Below, piece by piece: positions 7,483 through 14,932 of a stretch of 15,567 nt of DNA (within the stretch, counting starts at the first letter, position 1; the number at the start of each line of letters is the position of its first letter). The position numbers and the translations under genes were made by a program. The notes under the pieces are model-generated. The model was not told the DNA's origin. It searched no databases and saw nothing but the letters and a program-made list of their open reading frames with translations. Origin of the DNA: JALYNX01 sp040902845 (lineage in GTDB: Bacteria; Actinomycetota; Acidimicrobiia; Spongiisociales; ZC4RG35); assembly GCA_040902845.1 (NCBI GenBank), contig JBBDWM010000033.1, positions 1 through 15,567 on the forward strand, read 5' to 3'.

Positions 7483-8061
7483 ATGGCGGACCAGGCCGAC
7501 TTCGAACGCGACGCTCTCCAGTACACCCGACAACTGTTCAGCGCGGCGATGCGGATGACCCGCAACCCGTCCGATGCCGAAGATCTGGTCCAGGAGACTT
7601 TCCTCAAGGCCTACCGGGCCTATCACACCTTCGAGGAGGGCACCAACCTCAAGGCGTGGCTGTATCGGATCCTGACCAACACCTACATCAACAACTATCG
7701 CAAGGAGTCACGACGCCCGTCCGAGGTCGATCTGGGTGCTGTCGAAGATCTCTATCTCTACCGTCGCATCGGGTCCGAAGAGTCGGCAGAGGCGGCTCGC
7801 ACCACCGAGGACCGGGTGCTCGATGGGCTCGTCGAATCCGACATCAAGCAGGCGGTGGAGGAGCTCCCCGAGAACTTTCGGATTCCGGTCCTGCTCGCCG
7901 ATCTGGAAGGTTTCTCCTACAAGGAGATCGCCGAGATCCTCGACATCCCGATCGGGACCGTGATGTCGAGACTGCATCGGGGAAGAAAGGCCCTGCAACG
8001 GAGGTTGTGGGAGTTCGCGGAGAACCGGGGGCTCCTGCCCGAAGACGCGGAGAAGCCATGA
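7483..8061 (+). CDS. sigR: SigR/SigH-like RNA polymerase sigma factor
   Basis: This 192-residue ECF sigma factor belongs to the actinobacterial SigR/SigH type, which turns on thiol-oxidative and heat-stress genes. Region 2 is about residues 10-80 (MRMTRNPSDAEDLVQETFLKAY, LKAWLYRILTNTYINNYRK). Region 4 is about 120-178 (LPENFRIPVLLADLEGFSY, then the helix-turn-helix EIAEILDIPIGTVMSRLHRGR). The stop overlaps the zinc anti-sigma gene in an ATGA junction, the usual arrangement of the pair. The ATG at 7483 has only a weak, close GAGG, so another start or leaderless translation is possible. I saw no clear GGAAT-N18-GTT SigR promoter upstream. Confidence 0.9.
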   Translation: MADQADFERDALQYTRQLFSAAMRMTRNPSDAEDLVQETFLKAYRAYHTFEEGTNLKAWLYRILTNTYINNYRKESRRPSEVDLGAVEDLYLYRRIGSEESAEAARTTEDRVLDGLVESDIKQAVEELPENFRIPVLLADLEGFSYKEIAEILDIPIGTVMSRLHRGRKALQRRLWEFAENRGLLPEDAEKP

Positions 8062-8303
8062 GCGGCCACAAATGCGACGAGGCACTGACCAATCTCTATC
8101 AGTATCTCGACCGGGAAATGGACTCGGCCAATTCTGAGCGCATCCGCGCCCATCTCGACGATTGCTCGGGATGTTTCGACATCTTCGAATTCGAGGTCAG
8201 GTTGAAGATCGTGGTCAGGGAGCGTCTCTCCGAAGAGGTCCCCCCCGAGCTCATCGAGCGTCTCCGGGCGGCGCTGGCCAGCGAATCGGTCGGCGACCTG
8301 TGA
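8058..8303 (+). CDS. rsrA: RsrA-like zinc-binding anti-sigma factor
   Basis: This 81-residue protein fits the RsrA/RshA family, which holds SigR inactive and releases it when its zinc thiols are oxidised. The ZAS signature is complete: C6 near the N-terminus and H32-x3-C36-x2-C39 (HLDDCSGC). These correspond to the Cys/His set that binds zinc in RsrA. The length is close to the family norm. The ATG at 8058 overlaps the sigma stop by 4 nt, so the two proteins should be made together. Redox sensing by this protein is inferred from the conserved ligands. Confidence 0.9.
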   Translation: MSGHKCDEALTNLYQYLDREMDSANSERIRAHLDDCSGCFDIFEFEVRLKIVVRERLSEEVPPELIERLRAALASESVGDL

Positions 8304-8305
8304 CG

Positions 8306-8335
8306 TTGGCCTCGCCACACGACCAGATGTAGTCT
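8306..8335 (+). promoter_or_regulatory. Predicted promoter, near-leaderless
   Basis: TTGGCC (8306-8311) is followed after 18 bp by TAGTCT (8330-8335). The start point would fall within a few bases of the ATG at 8344, which has no Shine-Dalgarno sequence. A leaderless transcript for the following gene cluster is likely. Confidence 0.4.
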
Positions 8336-8343
8336 GCGCGTTC

Positions 8344-8655
8344 ATGAAGCGTCTGAGCCGTGTGCTCGCTCTAGCCATCGCCCTTGGGGCACTTCTCTCG
8401 ATCACCGCCACCGCCCTGGCGGCTGACGAGCCGGCGGAGACCGGCTCCACGGTCACCGACGCCACTGTTCCCACGGTCGACTTCGAGCCGGCGGTCCCGG
8501 TCACCGCGCCCCCCGCCACCGAGCCGCTGCCCGACTGGACCTATCGCTACCTGGTCCCAACTGGCATCGCTCTTGCGTTGCTGGTGGCGATCTTCACCTC
8601 GGTCCAATACTTCTCACGGGTCGTTCGCAAGCGGTACCGAATCGTCGAGGAGTGA
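8344..8655 (+). CDS. Small membrane-anchored protein with signal peptide, function unknown
   Basis: This 103-residue protein starts with a basic MKR, a hydrophobic core and an ALA cleavage-like site near residue 26. A Pro/Thr/Val-rich outer stretch (28-62) follows, then one membrane helix at about 69-90 and a basic cytoplasmic tail RKRYRIVEE. I do not recognise a family. Its stop overlaps the metallopeptidase start in a GTGA junction (4 nt), so the two are translationally coupled. It could be a small partner or anchor of that enzyme, which is inference from context. Confidence 0.75.
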   Translation: MKRLSRVLALAIALGALLSITATALAADEPAETGSTVTDATVPTVDFEPAVPVTAPPATEPLPDWTYRYLVPTGIALALLVAIFTSVQYFSRVVRKRYRIVEE

Positions 8656-9698
8656 CAACCTCCCCACGGTCGGGCTCGGGTCGTCTCGCCGGCAGGATCG
8701 CCGGCAACTATCCGCTCGGCGAGACCTATCACCTGGCGGCACTCGAGGCCGAGATGGTGAGCTTGACTTCCACGGTGTCCAAACTGGTGCCGGAGGCCAC
8801 GGGTTTGGATCTTCCCGGCAACCCCAGCACGGTGGTCATCGGTCGATCCGAATGGGTCGAGCGCAATATCGCCAGCTTCTCGCATCTCGTCGAGCCAATG
8901 CGACTACATCTCGAAGAGCGTGTCGCCGAAGCCGGCCCGGGCGCCAAGGGAGCTGCGGCCGTCACCTCCCGGCTGATGCAGGTCGAAATGACTGCTGTCC
9001 TCGGGATCCTGGCGCGCAGAGTCCTCGGCCAGTATGAGTTGGTCATGCCCACCGGGGAAGACGGTGATGTCGTGGCCTTCGTGGGCCCGAACATCATTCA
9101 GATGGAGCGCACCCATCAATTCCGCCCATCGGAGTTCCGGTTCTGGGTGACCCTCCATGAGATGACCCACCGCGCCCAGTTCCAAGGGATTCCCTGGTTG
9201 CGCGGCTACTTCATGGGCCTGGTGTCCGAGCTTGTCGAGGAGTCGACCCCCGAACCGGGGCGTCTCAACCGGATGATGGGGGAGATCGCAAGCCGGAGAG
9301 ACAGCGGGGAAACCATGCTCGACCAAAGGGGTCTCCTTGGTTTGTTCGCCACCTCGGGGCAACGAGCTGTCATCGACAAAGTCCAGGCGTTGATGTGCCT
9401 GCTCGAGGGTCACGGGCATGTGGTGATGGACCGTCTCGGGCATCAGCACCTCAAATCACAGGAGCGCATGAGCCGGGTCCTCAAGAACCGCAAGCTTGAC
9501 AAGCGCACGGCTGCCTTTTTCCGGATCACCGGCCTGGAGATGAAGCTCAATCAGTACCGGATGGGGGAACAGTTCATCCAGACGGTCGAGAAGGAAGCCG
9601 GCTGGGACACGGTCAATCTCGCCTTCCGCGGGGTTGGGAGTCTCCCCACTCTCGAGGAGATCGAGGCCCCAAGACGATGGTTGCAACGCGTCGCCTGA
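8652..9698 (+). CDS. Zinc-dependent metallopeptidase-like protein (DUF2342 / zincin-like)
   Basis: This 348-residue protein matches the actinobacterial DUF2342 family, often annotated as a zincin-like hydrolase or F420-associated protein. The zinc motif HEMTH is at residues 169-173, in FWVTLHEMTHRAQFQGIPWLRGY. Downstream, LLEGHGHVVMDRLG probably supplies the third ligand. No signal peptide is seen, so it should be cytoplasmic. The substrate is not known. It starts at GTG 8652, overlapping the previous gene by 4 nt, and its end overlaps tilS by 22 nt. The same gene-tilS-hpt neighbourhood exists in mycobacteria, which supports the assignment. Confidence 0.88.
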   Translation: MTTSPRSGSGRLAGRIAGNYPLGETYHLAALEAEMVSLTSTVSKLVPEATGLDLPGNPSTVVIGRSEWVERNIASFSHLVEPMRLHLEERVAEAGPGAKGAAAVTSRLMQVEMTAVLGILARRVLGQYELVMPTGEDGDVVAFVGPNIIQMERTHQFRPSEFRFWVTLHEMTHRAQFQGIPWLRGYFMGLVSELVEESTPEPGRLNRMMGEIASRRDSGETMLDQRGLLGLFATSGQRAVIDKVQALMCLLEGHGHVVMDRLGHQHLKSQERMSRVLKNRKLDKRTAAFFRITGLEMKLNQYRMGEQFIQTVEKEAGWDTVNLAFRGVGSLPTLEEIEAPRRWLQRVA

Positions 9699-10924
9699 CC
9701 GGGCTCACCGACCGTCTCGCGTCACTCCTCGACCTGCGGCCCGGCAAACCGGTGGTTGCGCTCTCCGGTGGCGCCGACTCAGCATCACTCGCCTTCTTGC
9801 TGTCGCGAGTCTCTGCCGGGGTAAGGGCGGTCCATGTGAACCACTCGCTCCCGCATTCCGCTCGGCTCGAAGCGGCCGCCAGAGAGGTGGCGTCACAGCT
9901 CGACATGCCCCTCGAAGTGGTCACGGTGTCGGTGCCCGGCGGCGCCTCACCGGAGGGGCGTGCTCGCACGGTCAGATACGCGGCCTTTCTCGAAGTGTCC
10001 AAGCTCGGCGATGTGGTCCTCACCGCCCACACGCTCGACGATCAGGCCGAAACGGTCCTTCTGAACGTGTTGCGTGGAACTGGGCCCCGGGGCCTGACCG
10101 GGATCCCGGTGTGGCGCCCCCCCAACATCAATCGCCCCCTCTTGCGGGCCACCAGATCAGAGACCCGAGAACTGGCGCTGCTCGCCGGTCTTCCGTTTTT
10201 CGACGACCCTATGAACCAGGAGGTCGGCCTTACTCGAAACGTGATCCGGCTTCGAGTGATGCCGGACCTACTCCGTTTCAACCCGCAACTGACGACGAGT
10301 CTCGCCCGTATGGCTGATGCGGTGAGGTTCGACTCGGACCCACTCGATCAGGAGGCGGGGACTCTCCCGATCATGTTCGACGACCAGCGGGCCCAGGTCG
10401 CCATAGGCGCCCTGATCAATGTTGCCCCTGCGATTGCCAATCGGGCCCTGGCTCGGATGGCTGGATGGTTCCGCGAACATGTCAGCCTCGGCGCCGAGGA
10501 GTTGAGTCGGGTGTGGCAGGTGGTGAGGGGCGAGTCGATGATGGAAGAGCTGACCGGTGGCCTCGTAGCGCGCCGCAGCGGCCCGATGCTGAGGTTCGAG
10601 CATCTCGATGAGACCCCAACCACCTCGGCGCAGATTGCGCTCGAGCCGGGCAGCCATCGTCTGGGAGACGCAGTGTTCGACGTGGATCTCGTCGACGAGG
10701 TGTGCCGGGTGGCTCCACTCGGAACCTGGGGGGCAATCTTCCGTCCGGACGTTGATCTCGTGGCCAGGATCTCCGAAGGAGAAGCCGTCGTGGTCGAGGC
10801 CGACGGGGAAGTGGCGTGGGTGCCCGGAGTGCGCCGGGCCCCGGTCGCCTGGTACGAGCCGGCGACCCGCGGCTACCTTTCCGTTTCCGCCAGAGAGGAA
10901 GCCGGATGGACATCAAGCCCCTGA
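9677..10924 (+). CDS. tilS: tRNA(Ile)-lysidine synthase
   Basis: This 415-residue enzyme uses ATP and lysine to convert C34 of tRNA-Ile (CAU) to lysidine, so that it reads AUA as isoleucine. The PP-loop SGGADS is at residues 30-35, AVHVNHSLP follows, and HTLDDQAETVLLNVLRGTG is the typical TilS stretch. RNVIRLRVMPDLLRFNPQL matches the end of the catalytic domain. The remaining C-terminal part is weakly conserved, as in other actinobacteria. It starts within the metallopeptidase gene (22-nt overlap) and ends 19 nt inside hpt, so the cluster is translated as one unit. Confidence 0.93.
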   Translation: MVATRRLTGLTDRLASLLDLRPGKPVVALSGGADSASLAFLLSRVSAGVRAVHVNHSLPHSARLEAAAREVASQLDMPLEVVTVSVPGGASPEGRARTVRYAAFLEVSKLGDVVLTAHTLDDQAETVLLNVLRGTGPRGLTGIPVWRPPNINRPLLRATRSETRELALLAGLPFFDDPMNQEVGLTRNVIRLRVMPDLLRFNPQLTTSLARMADAVRFDSDPLDQEAGTLPIMFDDQRAQVAIGALINVAPAIANRALARMAGWFREHVSLGAEELSRVWQVVRGESMMEELTGGLVARRSGPMLRFEHLDETPTTSAQIALEPGSHRLGDAVFDVDLVDEVCRVAPLGTWGAIFRPDVDLVARISEGEAVVVEADGEVAWVPGVRRAPVAWYEPATRGYLSVSAREEAGWTSSP

Positions 10925-11424
10925 TAACTGCCGATGACATAGACGCCAAGCTCGCCGAGATGGGCAAGGCCATCACCGAGGACTATTCCGGCGAGGACCT
11001 GCTCCTGGTGGGTGTGTTGCGCGGGGCGTTCATGGTGATGGCCGATCTGGCCCGTCACATCGACCTCCCCGTCGAGTTCGATTTCATGGCGGTTTCCTCT
11101 TACGGGGCGTCGACTCAAACCTCCGGCGTGGTTCGGATCCTCAAGGATCTCGACGAGGAGATAGAGGGCCGCCACGTTCTCATCGTCGAGGACATCATCG
11201 ACTCGGGGCTGACGCTGAACTACTTGATGAAGAGTCTCAACGTTCGCAAGCCGGCCTCACTGGAGGTAGCAACCCTTCTCTTGAAAGAAGGGATCCAGCG
11301 GGTGCCGATCGGGGTGAAGTACGTCGGGTTTCCAATCGGGCCCGAGTTCGTGGTGGGTTACGGACTGGATTACGCGGGCAAGTACCGCAATCTCCCGTAT
11401 GTGGGGGTGATGGGCGACGAATGA
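10906..11424 (+). CDS. hpt: Hypoxanthine phosphoribosyltransferase
   Basis: This 172-residue purine salvage enzyme joins hypoxanthine or guanine to PRPP to make IMP or GMP. VLRGAF (37-42), SSYG (64-67) and the PRPP-binding loop VEDIIDSGLT (94-103) are all present, and the length is normal. The ATG at 10906 has GAGAGGAA upstream and gives the usual MDIKPLITADDI-type start; the frame is open further upstream, but that sequence lies in tilS. It overlaps the end of tilS by 19 nt. Confidence 0.95.
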   Translation: MDIKPLITADDIDAKLAEMGKAITEDYSGEDLLLVGVLRGAFMVMADLARHIDLPVEFDFMAVSSYGASTQTSGVVRILKDLDEEIEGRHVLIVEDIIDSGLTLNYLMKSLNVRKPASLEVATLLLKEGIQRVPIGVKYVGFPIGPEFVVGYGLDYAGKYRNLPYVGVMGDE

Positions 11425-11431
11425 GCAGGGG

Positions 11432-11460
11432 TTCGACTATTCGGGTGGGTCCCGTAACAT
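11432..11460 (+). promoter_or_regulatory. Predicted ftsH promoter
   Basis: TTCGAC (11432-11437) and TAACAT (11455-11460) are separated by exactly 17 bp in the 75-bp gap between hpt and ftsH. Transcription would start near 11467 and leave a leader of about 33 nt that contains GAGG just before the ftsH GTG. Confidence 0.5.
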
Positions 11461-11499
11461 TGAGGGCTCAACAGCTCCCGTCGTGAAAATGAGGTTGTA

Positions 11500-13506
11500 G
11501 TGAACCGCACTCTTCGAACGTTGGTGGTCTACGGGTTGTCCATCATCCTGTTGGCCGTCCTCGCCCAGTGGTGGTTCGACCAGGTCTCAGGACCTGAGGA
11601 AGTCACCCTGTCCACGTTCATGGAAAGGGTGGAGGCAGGAGACTTCGCCGAAGTCCAGATCCTCGCTCGTTCCAACCAGGTGCAAGGCCGTATCGAACCT
11701 GGTGCCGCCGCCGACGAGATTTGGGACTTCGTGGCCAGCTATCCGGAAGGCTCCGAGGGTCCCCTGACCGAACAAATCCTGGCTTCGGGGGTCAACGTCA
11801 GTTCAGACCCGGAGCCGCCGGGATTCTGGGAGCTCTTGATCAGCTTCCTTCCGTGGCTCTTCCTCCTTGGGTTCATGGTGTTCATCTTCATGCAGATGCA
11901 GGGTGGCGGGAACCGGGTGATGCAATTCGGCAAATCCCGGGCCAAGCTGGTCGGGAAGGAACAGCCCAAGGTCACCTTCGACGACGTCGCCGGCCTCGAG
12001 GAGGCCAAAGAAGAGCTGGAAGAGATCAAAGACTTCCTGGCCAACCCCGATCGCTACCGTCAGGTAGGCGCCAAGATCCCCAAGGGCGTCCTTCTCTTCG
12101 GCCCTCCCGGCACCGGCAAGACCCTGCTCGCCAGGGCGGTGGCGGGTGAGGCTGGCGTCCCCTTCCTCTCGATATCGGGGTCCGACTTCGTCGAGATGTT
12201 CGTCGGGGTCGGCGCCGCCAGGGTCAGGGACCTCTTCGAGCAGGCCAAGGCGAGCGCACCGGCCATCGTCTTCATCGACGAGATTGACGCCGTTGGCCGT
12301 CACCGTGGCGCCGGTTTGGGCGGCGGTCATGACGAGCGGGAGCAGACCCTCAACCAGCTCCTCGTCGAGCTCGACGGTTTCGAGGGCAACACCGGGGTCA
12401 TCGTCATGGCGGCAACCAACCGCCCCGACATCCTCGACCCGGCCCTGCTCCGACCGGGACGGTTCGATCGCCAGATCGTCGTGGACGCCCCCGACATCGA
12501 GGGACGCAAGGCGGTTCTCGAAGTCCATGCCAAGGGCAAGCCTCTCGCCAAGGAGATCGATCTCGGAGTCCTCGCTCGACGCACCCCCGGGTTCACTGGC
12601 GCCGACCTGGCCAACCTGATCAACGAGTCCGCCCTTCTCACGGCCCGCCGGCACAAGAAGGAGATCACGATGTCCGAGCTCGAGGAGGCCATCGACCGTG
12701 TGATCGCCGGCCCCGAGCGCAAGACGAAGGTGATGACCGAAGAGGAAAGAAAACTCATCGCCTATCACGAGACGGGTCACGCCCTCGTCGGCTATGCGAT
12801 GCCTAACACCGATCCGGTGCACAAGGTCACCATCGTGGCCCGGGGACGCTCACTCGGGCATACCCTGGCGCTTCCCACCCACGACAAGTACCTGGTTCGC
12901 AGGTCGGAGCTGGTGGATCAGCTGGCGATGCTGCTCGGCGGCCGCACTGCGGAGGAGATCATCTTCGCCGATCCCACCACAGGTGCCGCCAACGACATCG
13001 AGAAGGCGACTGCGATCGCCCGACGCATGGTGATGGAGTACGGGATGAGTGACCAGTTGGGCCCGATGCAGTACGGAAAGCCCGGCGGTGAAGTGTTCCT
13101 GGGTCGTGACTACTCGCGTCAGCAGGACTATTCCGATGACGTGGCGGCCAAGGTCGACGAAGAGGTTCGCAAACTCATCAACGCCGCCCATCAGGAAGCC
13201 AGGGAGGTGCTCGAGAGACACCGCGACGCGATGGAGCGCATGGTTGTGCAGCTTCTGGAGACCGAGACGGTAGGGCCCGACGACGTCGCGAAGTTGTTCG
13301 AGAACGTGCCGAAATGGGAGCACACCGCTGAAGGGGCGATGCGCATCAAGTACCCGGACAACCCAGTGATGCCCCAGCCTCGGGAGCAGATAGCCGCAGC
13401 CGCGGCCGAAAAGGTGACGGAGGAAGAGGAAGAGCCTGTCACCGAGTCATTGCGCCTGAAGCGGAGCTTGCGACCCAAAGGCCGCCCCGCCGACGCCGGC
13501 GCCTAG
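11500..13506 (+). CDS. ftsH: ATP-dependent zinc metalloprotease FtsH
   Basis: This 668-residue membrane-bound AAA+ protease degrades damaged or regulatory membrane and cytoplasmic proteins as a hexamer. There are two membrane helices (about 8-26 and 109-132) flanking a small outer domain. Walker A is GPPGTGKT (201-208), followed by Walker B VFIDEID (about 256-262) and the second region of homology ATNRPDILDPALLRPGRFDR. The zinc site is HETGH (423-427), with D499 in NDIEKAT as third ligand. The C-terminal tail is acidic and then Arg/Lys-rich (EEEEEPVTESLRLKRSL), as in some actinobacterial FtsH. The GTG at 11500 has GAGG close upstream. It has its own predicted promoter. Confidence 0.97.
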   Translation: MNRTLRTLVVYGLSIILLAVLAQWWFDQVSGPEEVTLSTFMERVEAGDFAEVQILARSNQVQGRIEPGAAADEIWDFVASYPEGSEGPLTEQILASGVNVSSDPEPPGFWELLISFLPWLFLLGFMVFIFMQMQGGGNRVMQFGKSRAKLVGKEQPKVTFDDVAGLEEAKEELEEIKDFLANPDRYRQVGAKIPKGVLLFGPPGTGKTLLARAVAGEAGVPFLSISGSDFVEMFVGVGAARVRDLFEQAKASAPAIVFIDEIDAVGRHRGAGLGGGHDEREQTLNQLLVELDGFEGNTGVIVMAATNRPDILDPALLRPGRFDRQIVVDAPDIEGRKAVLEVHAKGKPLAKEIDLGVLARRTPGFTGADLANLINESALLTARRHKKEITMSELEEAIDRVIAGPERKTKVMTEEERKLIAYHETGHALVGYAMPNTDPVHKVTIVARGRSLGHTLALPTHDKYLVRRSELVDQLAMLLGGRTAEEIIFADPTTGAANDIEKATAIARRMVMEYGMSDQLGPMQYGKPGGEVFLGRDYSRQQDYSDDVAAKVDEEVRKLINAAHQEAREVLERHRDAMERMVVQLLETETVGPDDVAKLFENVPKWEHTAEGAMRIKYPDNPVMPQPREQIAAAAAEKVTEEEEEPVTESLRLKRSLRPKGRPADAGA

Positions 13507-13514
13507 GCCTGCTT

Positions 13515-14288
13515 TTAGTCCAGCCGAATGATTTCGATGTCACCCGAGATCGTCCGCAGCTTCGCCCGAACCTGAGTGTGTGTTTCGCCGCTCGAGCCGG
13601 TAGTGGAGCGTTCGGGAAGGGCGATGCGCCCGGAAAGTGACTGGGCGTCGAGGGATACCTTGGTCCCACGGGGCAGCCCGACCCGGATGTTCCCCGAAAC
13701 CGATTTGAGGTTGAGATCGCTCCCCTCGAACCGGTCGATCGCAAGATCACCGGAGGAAGCCGACGACGTCACGTCACCTCGTGCGAGACCGATGTCGACG
13801 GAACCGGATGCGGTGGTCACATCCATCTTCTCGTCGATATCCCCGATCCGCACATCTCCGGAGGCAGTGCGCATGCTGGCTTCGCCGGAGACGACTCCGA
13901 CCGATAGGTCACCGCTGGCGCTCTTGATCTTGGCGTCTCGGACTTCTGTCAACGAGACATCACCTGAAGCGGTGTCGATGAACGCTTCGGCTAGTCGCAC
14001 GTCGGCTGTGATCTCGGCGGAGGCGCCCGAGATCCTCACCGTGGTGCCCGCAGGGACCTCGACGCGGATCCTGGTGCTCGATTCACGGCGGCTCCAGCCG
14101 TTCCCACCCAAAGGGCGTCTTACCGTGACGGTGTCTCCGGACTGGCCAATGACGAAGTCGTCCTCTCGAGAGCTGTCGACATGGAGCTCGATCGTGTTGT
14201 CGTGCCCCTCGTGGATCTCGATCGACCCCGAGCTGATACCGGCGACGAAACGAGGGCTGTTGCTCACGGTGAAGATTCGATCGATCAC
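13515..14288 (-). CDS. DUF4097-family beta-repeat protein
   Basis: This 257-residue protein is built from beta-helix-like rungs. Short SG(D/S/N) turns recur at about residues 108, 125, 143, 161, 179, 198, 219 and 248, that is about every 18 residues over most of the stretch. This is the pattern of DUF4097 / adhesin-like Toastrack-type proteins. There is no signal peptide, membrane helix or zinc-ribbon/LiaI-like extension, so it appears cytosolic, unlike many relatives. Its GTG overlaps the stop of the ribbon-helix-helix gene by 4 nt (GTGA). Its 3' end converges on ftsH with an 8-bp gap and no obvious terminator. The biochemical role is unknown. Confidence 0.8.
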   Translation of the reverse strand: MIDRIFTVSNSPRFVAGISSGSIEIHEGHDNTIELHVDSSREDDFVIGQSGDTVTVRRPLGGNGWSRRESSTRIRVEVPAGTTVRISGASAEITADVRLAEAFIDTASGDVSLTEVRDAKIKSASGDLSVGVVSGEASMRTASGDVRIGDIDEKMDVTTASGSVDIGLARGDVTSSASSGDLAIDRFEGSDLNLKSVSGNIRVGLPRGTKVSLDAQSLSGRIALPERSTTGSSGETHTQVRAKLRTISGDIEIIRLD

Positions 14289-14722
14289 AGCTGGAACGTC
14301 TCCTCGATATGGGTGCCAGATGTCCGGCGTCCAGCGCGGGTCCGGAGTGCATCAACAACCCAGCCATTCATCGAATCGCCCGACGAGCTGGCCGACTCTT
14401 CGATGAGCGACTTCAAGGAGTTGGGCAGCCGAAGAGTCACCCTCGCCTCGAATTCTTCCTGTACGCCAGTGGGCTGAGTGCGTTCCTCGGTGATCACCAG
14501 ACTCGGTTCGCCCTCGCTGAGTCGAACCTCGACTCTCTGGCCAACTAGTTGGGCCGAGATCTCGGCCGCTGCTTCCTGAATCACACCCAACATGGTCCGC
14601 TCCAACGCCGGGCGCAGAGCCGTCATCAGCTCGGTGGCCACATCAGCCAACTCGGGCGTGCCGATCCTCACCTGGTTGTCGACCGCGGTCTCGATCTCGA
14701 TGAATGCGTGATCGAGATGCAT
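14285..14722 (-). CDS. Ribbon-helix-helix (HicB-like) DNA-binding protein
   Basis: This 145-residue protein has a helical N-terminal region (1-60) rich in Ala, Glu and Leu, then a short beta segment RVEVRLSEGEPSLVITEE (63-80). The C-terminal ribbon-helix-helix is at about 93-130 (ARVTLRLPNSLKSLIEESA, then SMNGWVVDALRTRA), as in the HicB/Arc type. No HicA-type toxin is next to it. The ATG at 14722 is chosen because AGGAG lies just upstream and the leader ORF stop overlaps it; a GTG at 14794 is also in frame but would overlap the leader. The protein probably binds the repeated half-sites in its own promoter region. Its stop overlaps the DUF4097 gene by 4 nt. Confidence 0.75.
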   Translation of the reverse strand: MHLDHAFIEIETAVDNQVRIGTPELADVATELMTALRPALERTMLGVIQEAAAEISAQLVGQRVEVRLSEGEPSLVITEERTQPTGVQEEFEARVTLRLPNSLKSLIEESASSSGDSMNGWVVDALRTRAGRRTSGTHIEETFQL

Positions 14723-14799
14723 CAACGACTCCTGGTCGTGCGCCGGATCCGGTCGGAGAGCTCCACTTCGAGACTGTCGGCACTTCTGATCCACATCAT
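14722..14799 (-). CDS. 25-codon leader ORF upstream of the RHH gene
   Basis: The strong Shine-Dalgarno sequence GAGGAG sits a few bases before an ATG at 14799, which opens a 25-codon frame starting MMWIRSADSLEVELSDR. It is Arg- and Ser-rich toward its C-terminus. Its TGA (14724-14722) shares one base with the RHH ATG (TGATG), so translation of this peptide would feed ribosomes to the RHH gene. It may be a coupling leader, a small regulatory peptide, or simply the preferred ribosome entry. I recognise no homologue. Confidence 0.45.
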   Translation of the reverse strand: MMWIRSADSLEVELSDRIRRTTRSR

Positions 14800-14815
14800 G
14801 GGAATCTCCTCGATA

Positions 14816-14864
14816 ATGACATCAGGATGATGTCGCAATGACGTCATAATAATGTCATCATGAC
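14816..14864. promoter_or_regulatory. Operator array of ATGAC/GTCAT half-sites
   Basis: ATGAC occurs at 14816, 14838 and 14860, exactly 22 bp apart. Units 14816-14837 and 14838-14859 match at about 16 of 22 positions. Within the array are three inverted repeats: GACATCA-GGA-TGATGTC (14818-14834), ATGACGTCAT (14838-14847) and GTCAT-C-ATGAC (14854-14864). Their centres are about 16.5 bp apart. The array covers the spacer, -10 and start region of the minus-strand promoter. It is the likely autorepression site of the RHH protein. Confidence 0.7.
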
Positions 14865-14875
14865 TGCTATGTCAA
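14846..14875 (-). promoter_or_regulatory. Promoter of the leader-RHH-DUF4097 operon
   Basis: On the minus strand TTGACA (14875-14870) is followed after 18 bp by TATTAT (14851-14846), close to consensus. The predicted start is near 14839, leaving a leader of about 40 nt before the 25-codon ORF. The operator array overlaps the spacer and -10 box, so a bound protein would block RNA polymerase. Confidence 0.65.
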
Positions 14876-14932
14876 CCCCTTGATCTCGGTGCTTTGGGAA
14901 TATGTGGCCTCGAGTGGGTATTTTCAACTGCG

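Noticed and set aside
7455..8057. Long frame running through the sigR gene into the anti-sigma gene
   Set aside because: It is a shadow frame; the sigma protein in the other frame has clear conserved regions.
11803..12822. Long antisense open frame in ftsH
   Set aside because: A codon-bias shadow of a high-GC gene, with no ribosome site or family signal.
13507..13514. Bidirectional terminator between ftsH and the DUF4097 gene
   Set aside because: Only 8 bp separate the stops, and no stem with a T-tract is visible.
14723..14794. GTG start for the RHH protein, adding 24 residues
   Set aside because: The added residues are Arg/Ser-rich with no family signal, and AGGAG precedes the ATG at 14722.
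14894..14932. Longer folE with 13 extra N-terminal residues
   Set aside because: No ribosome site, and the family pattern begins after the ATG at 14933.
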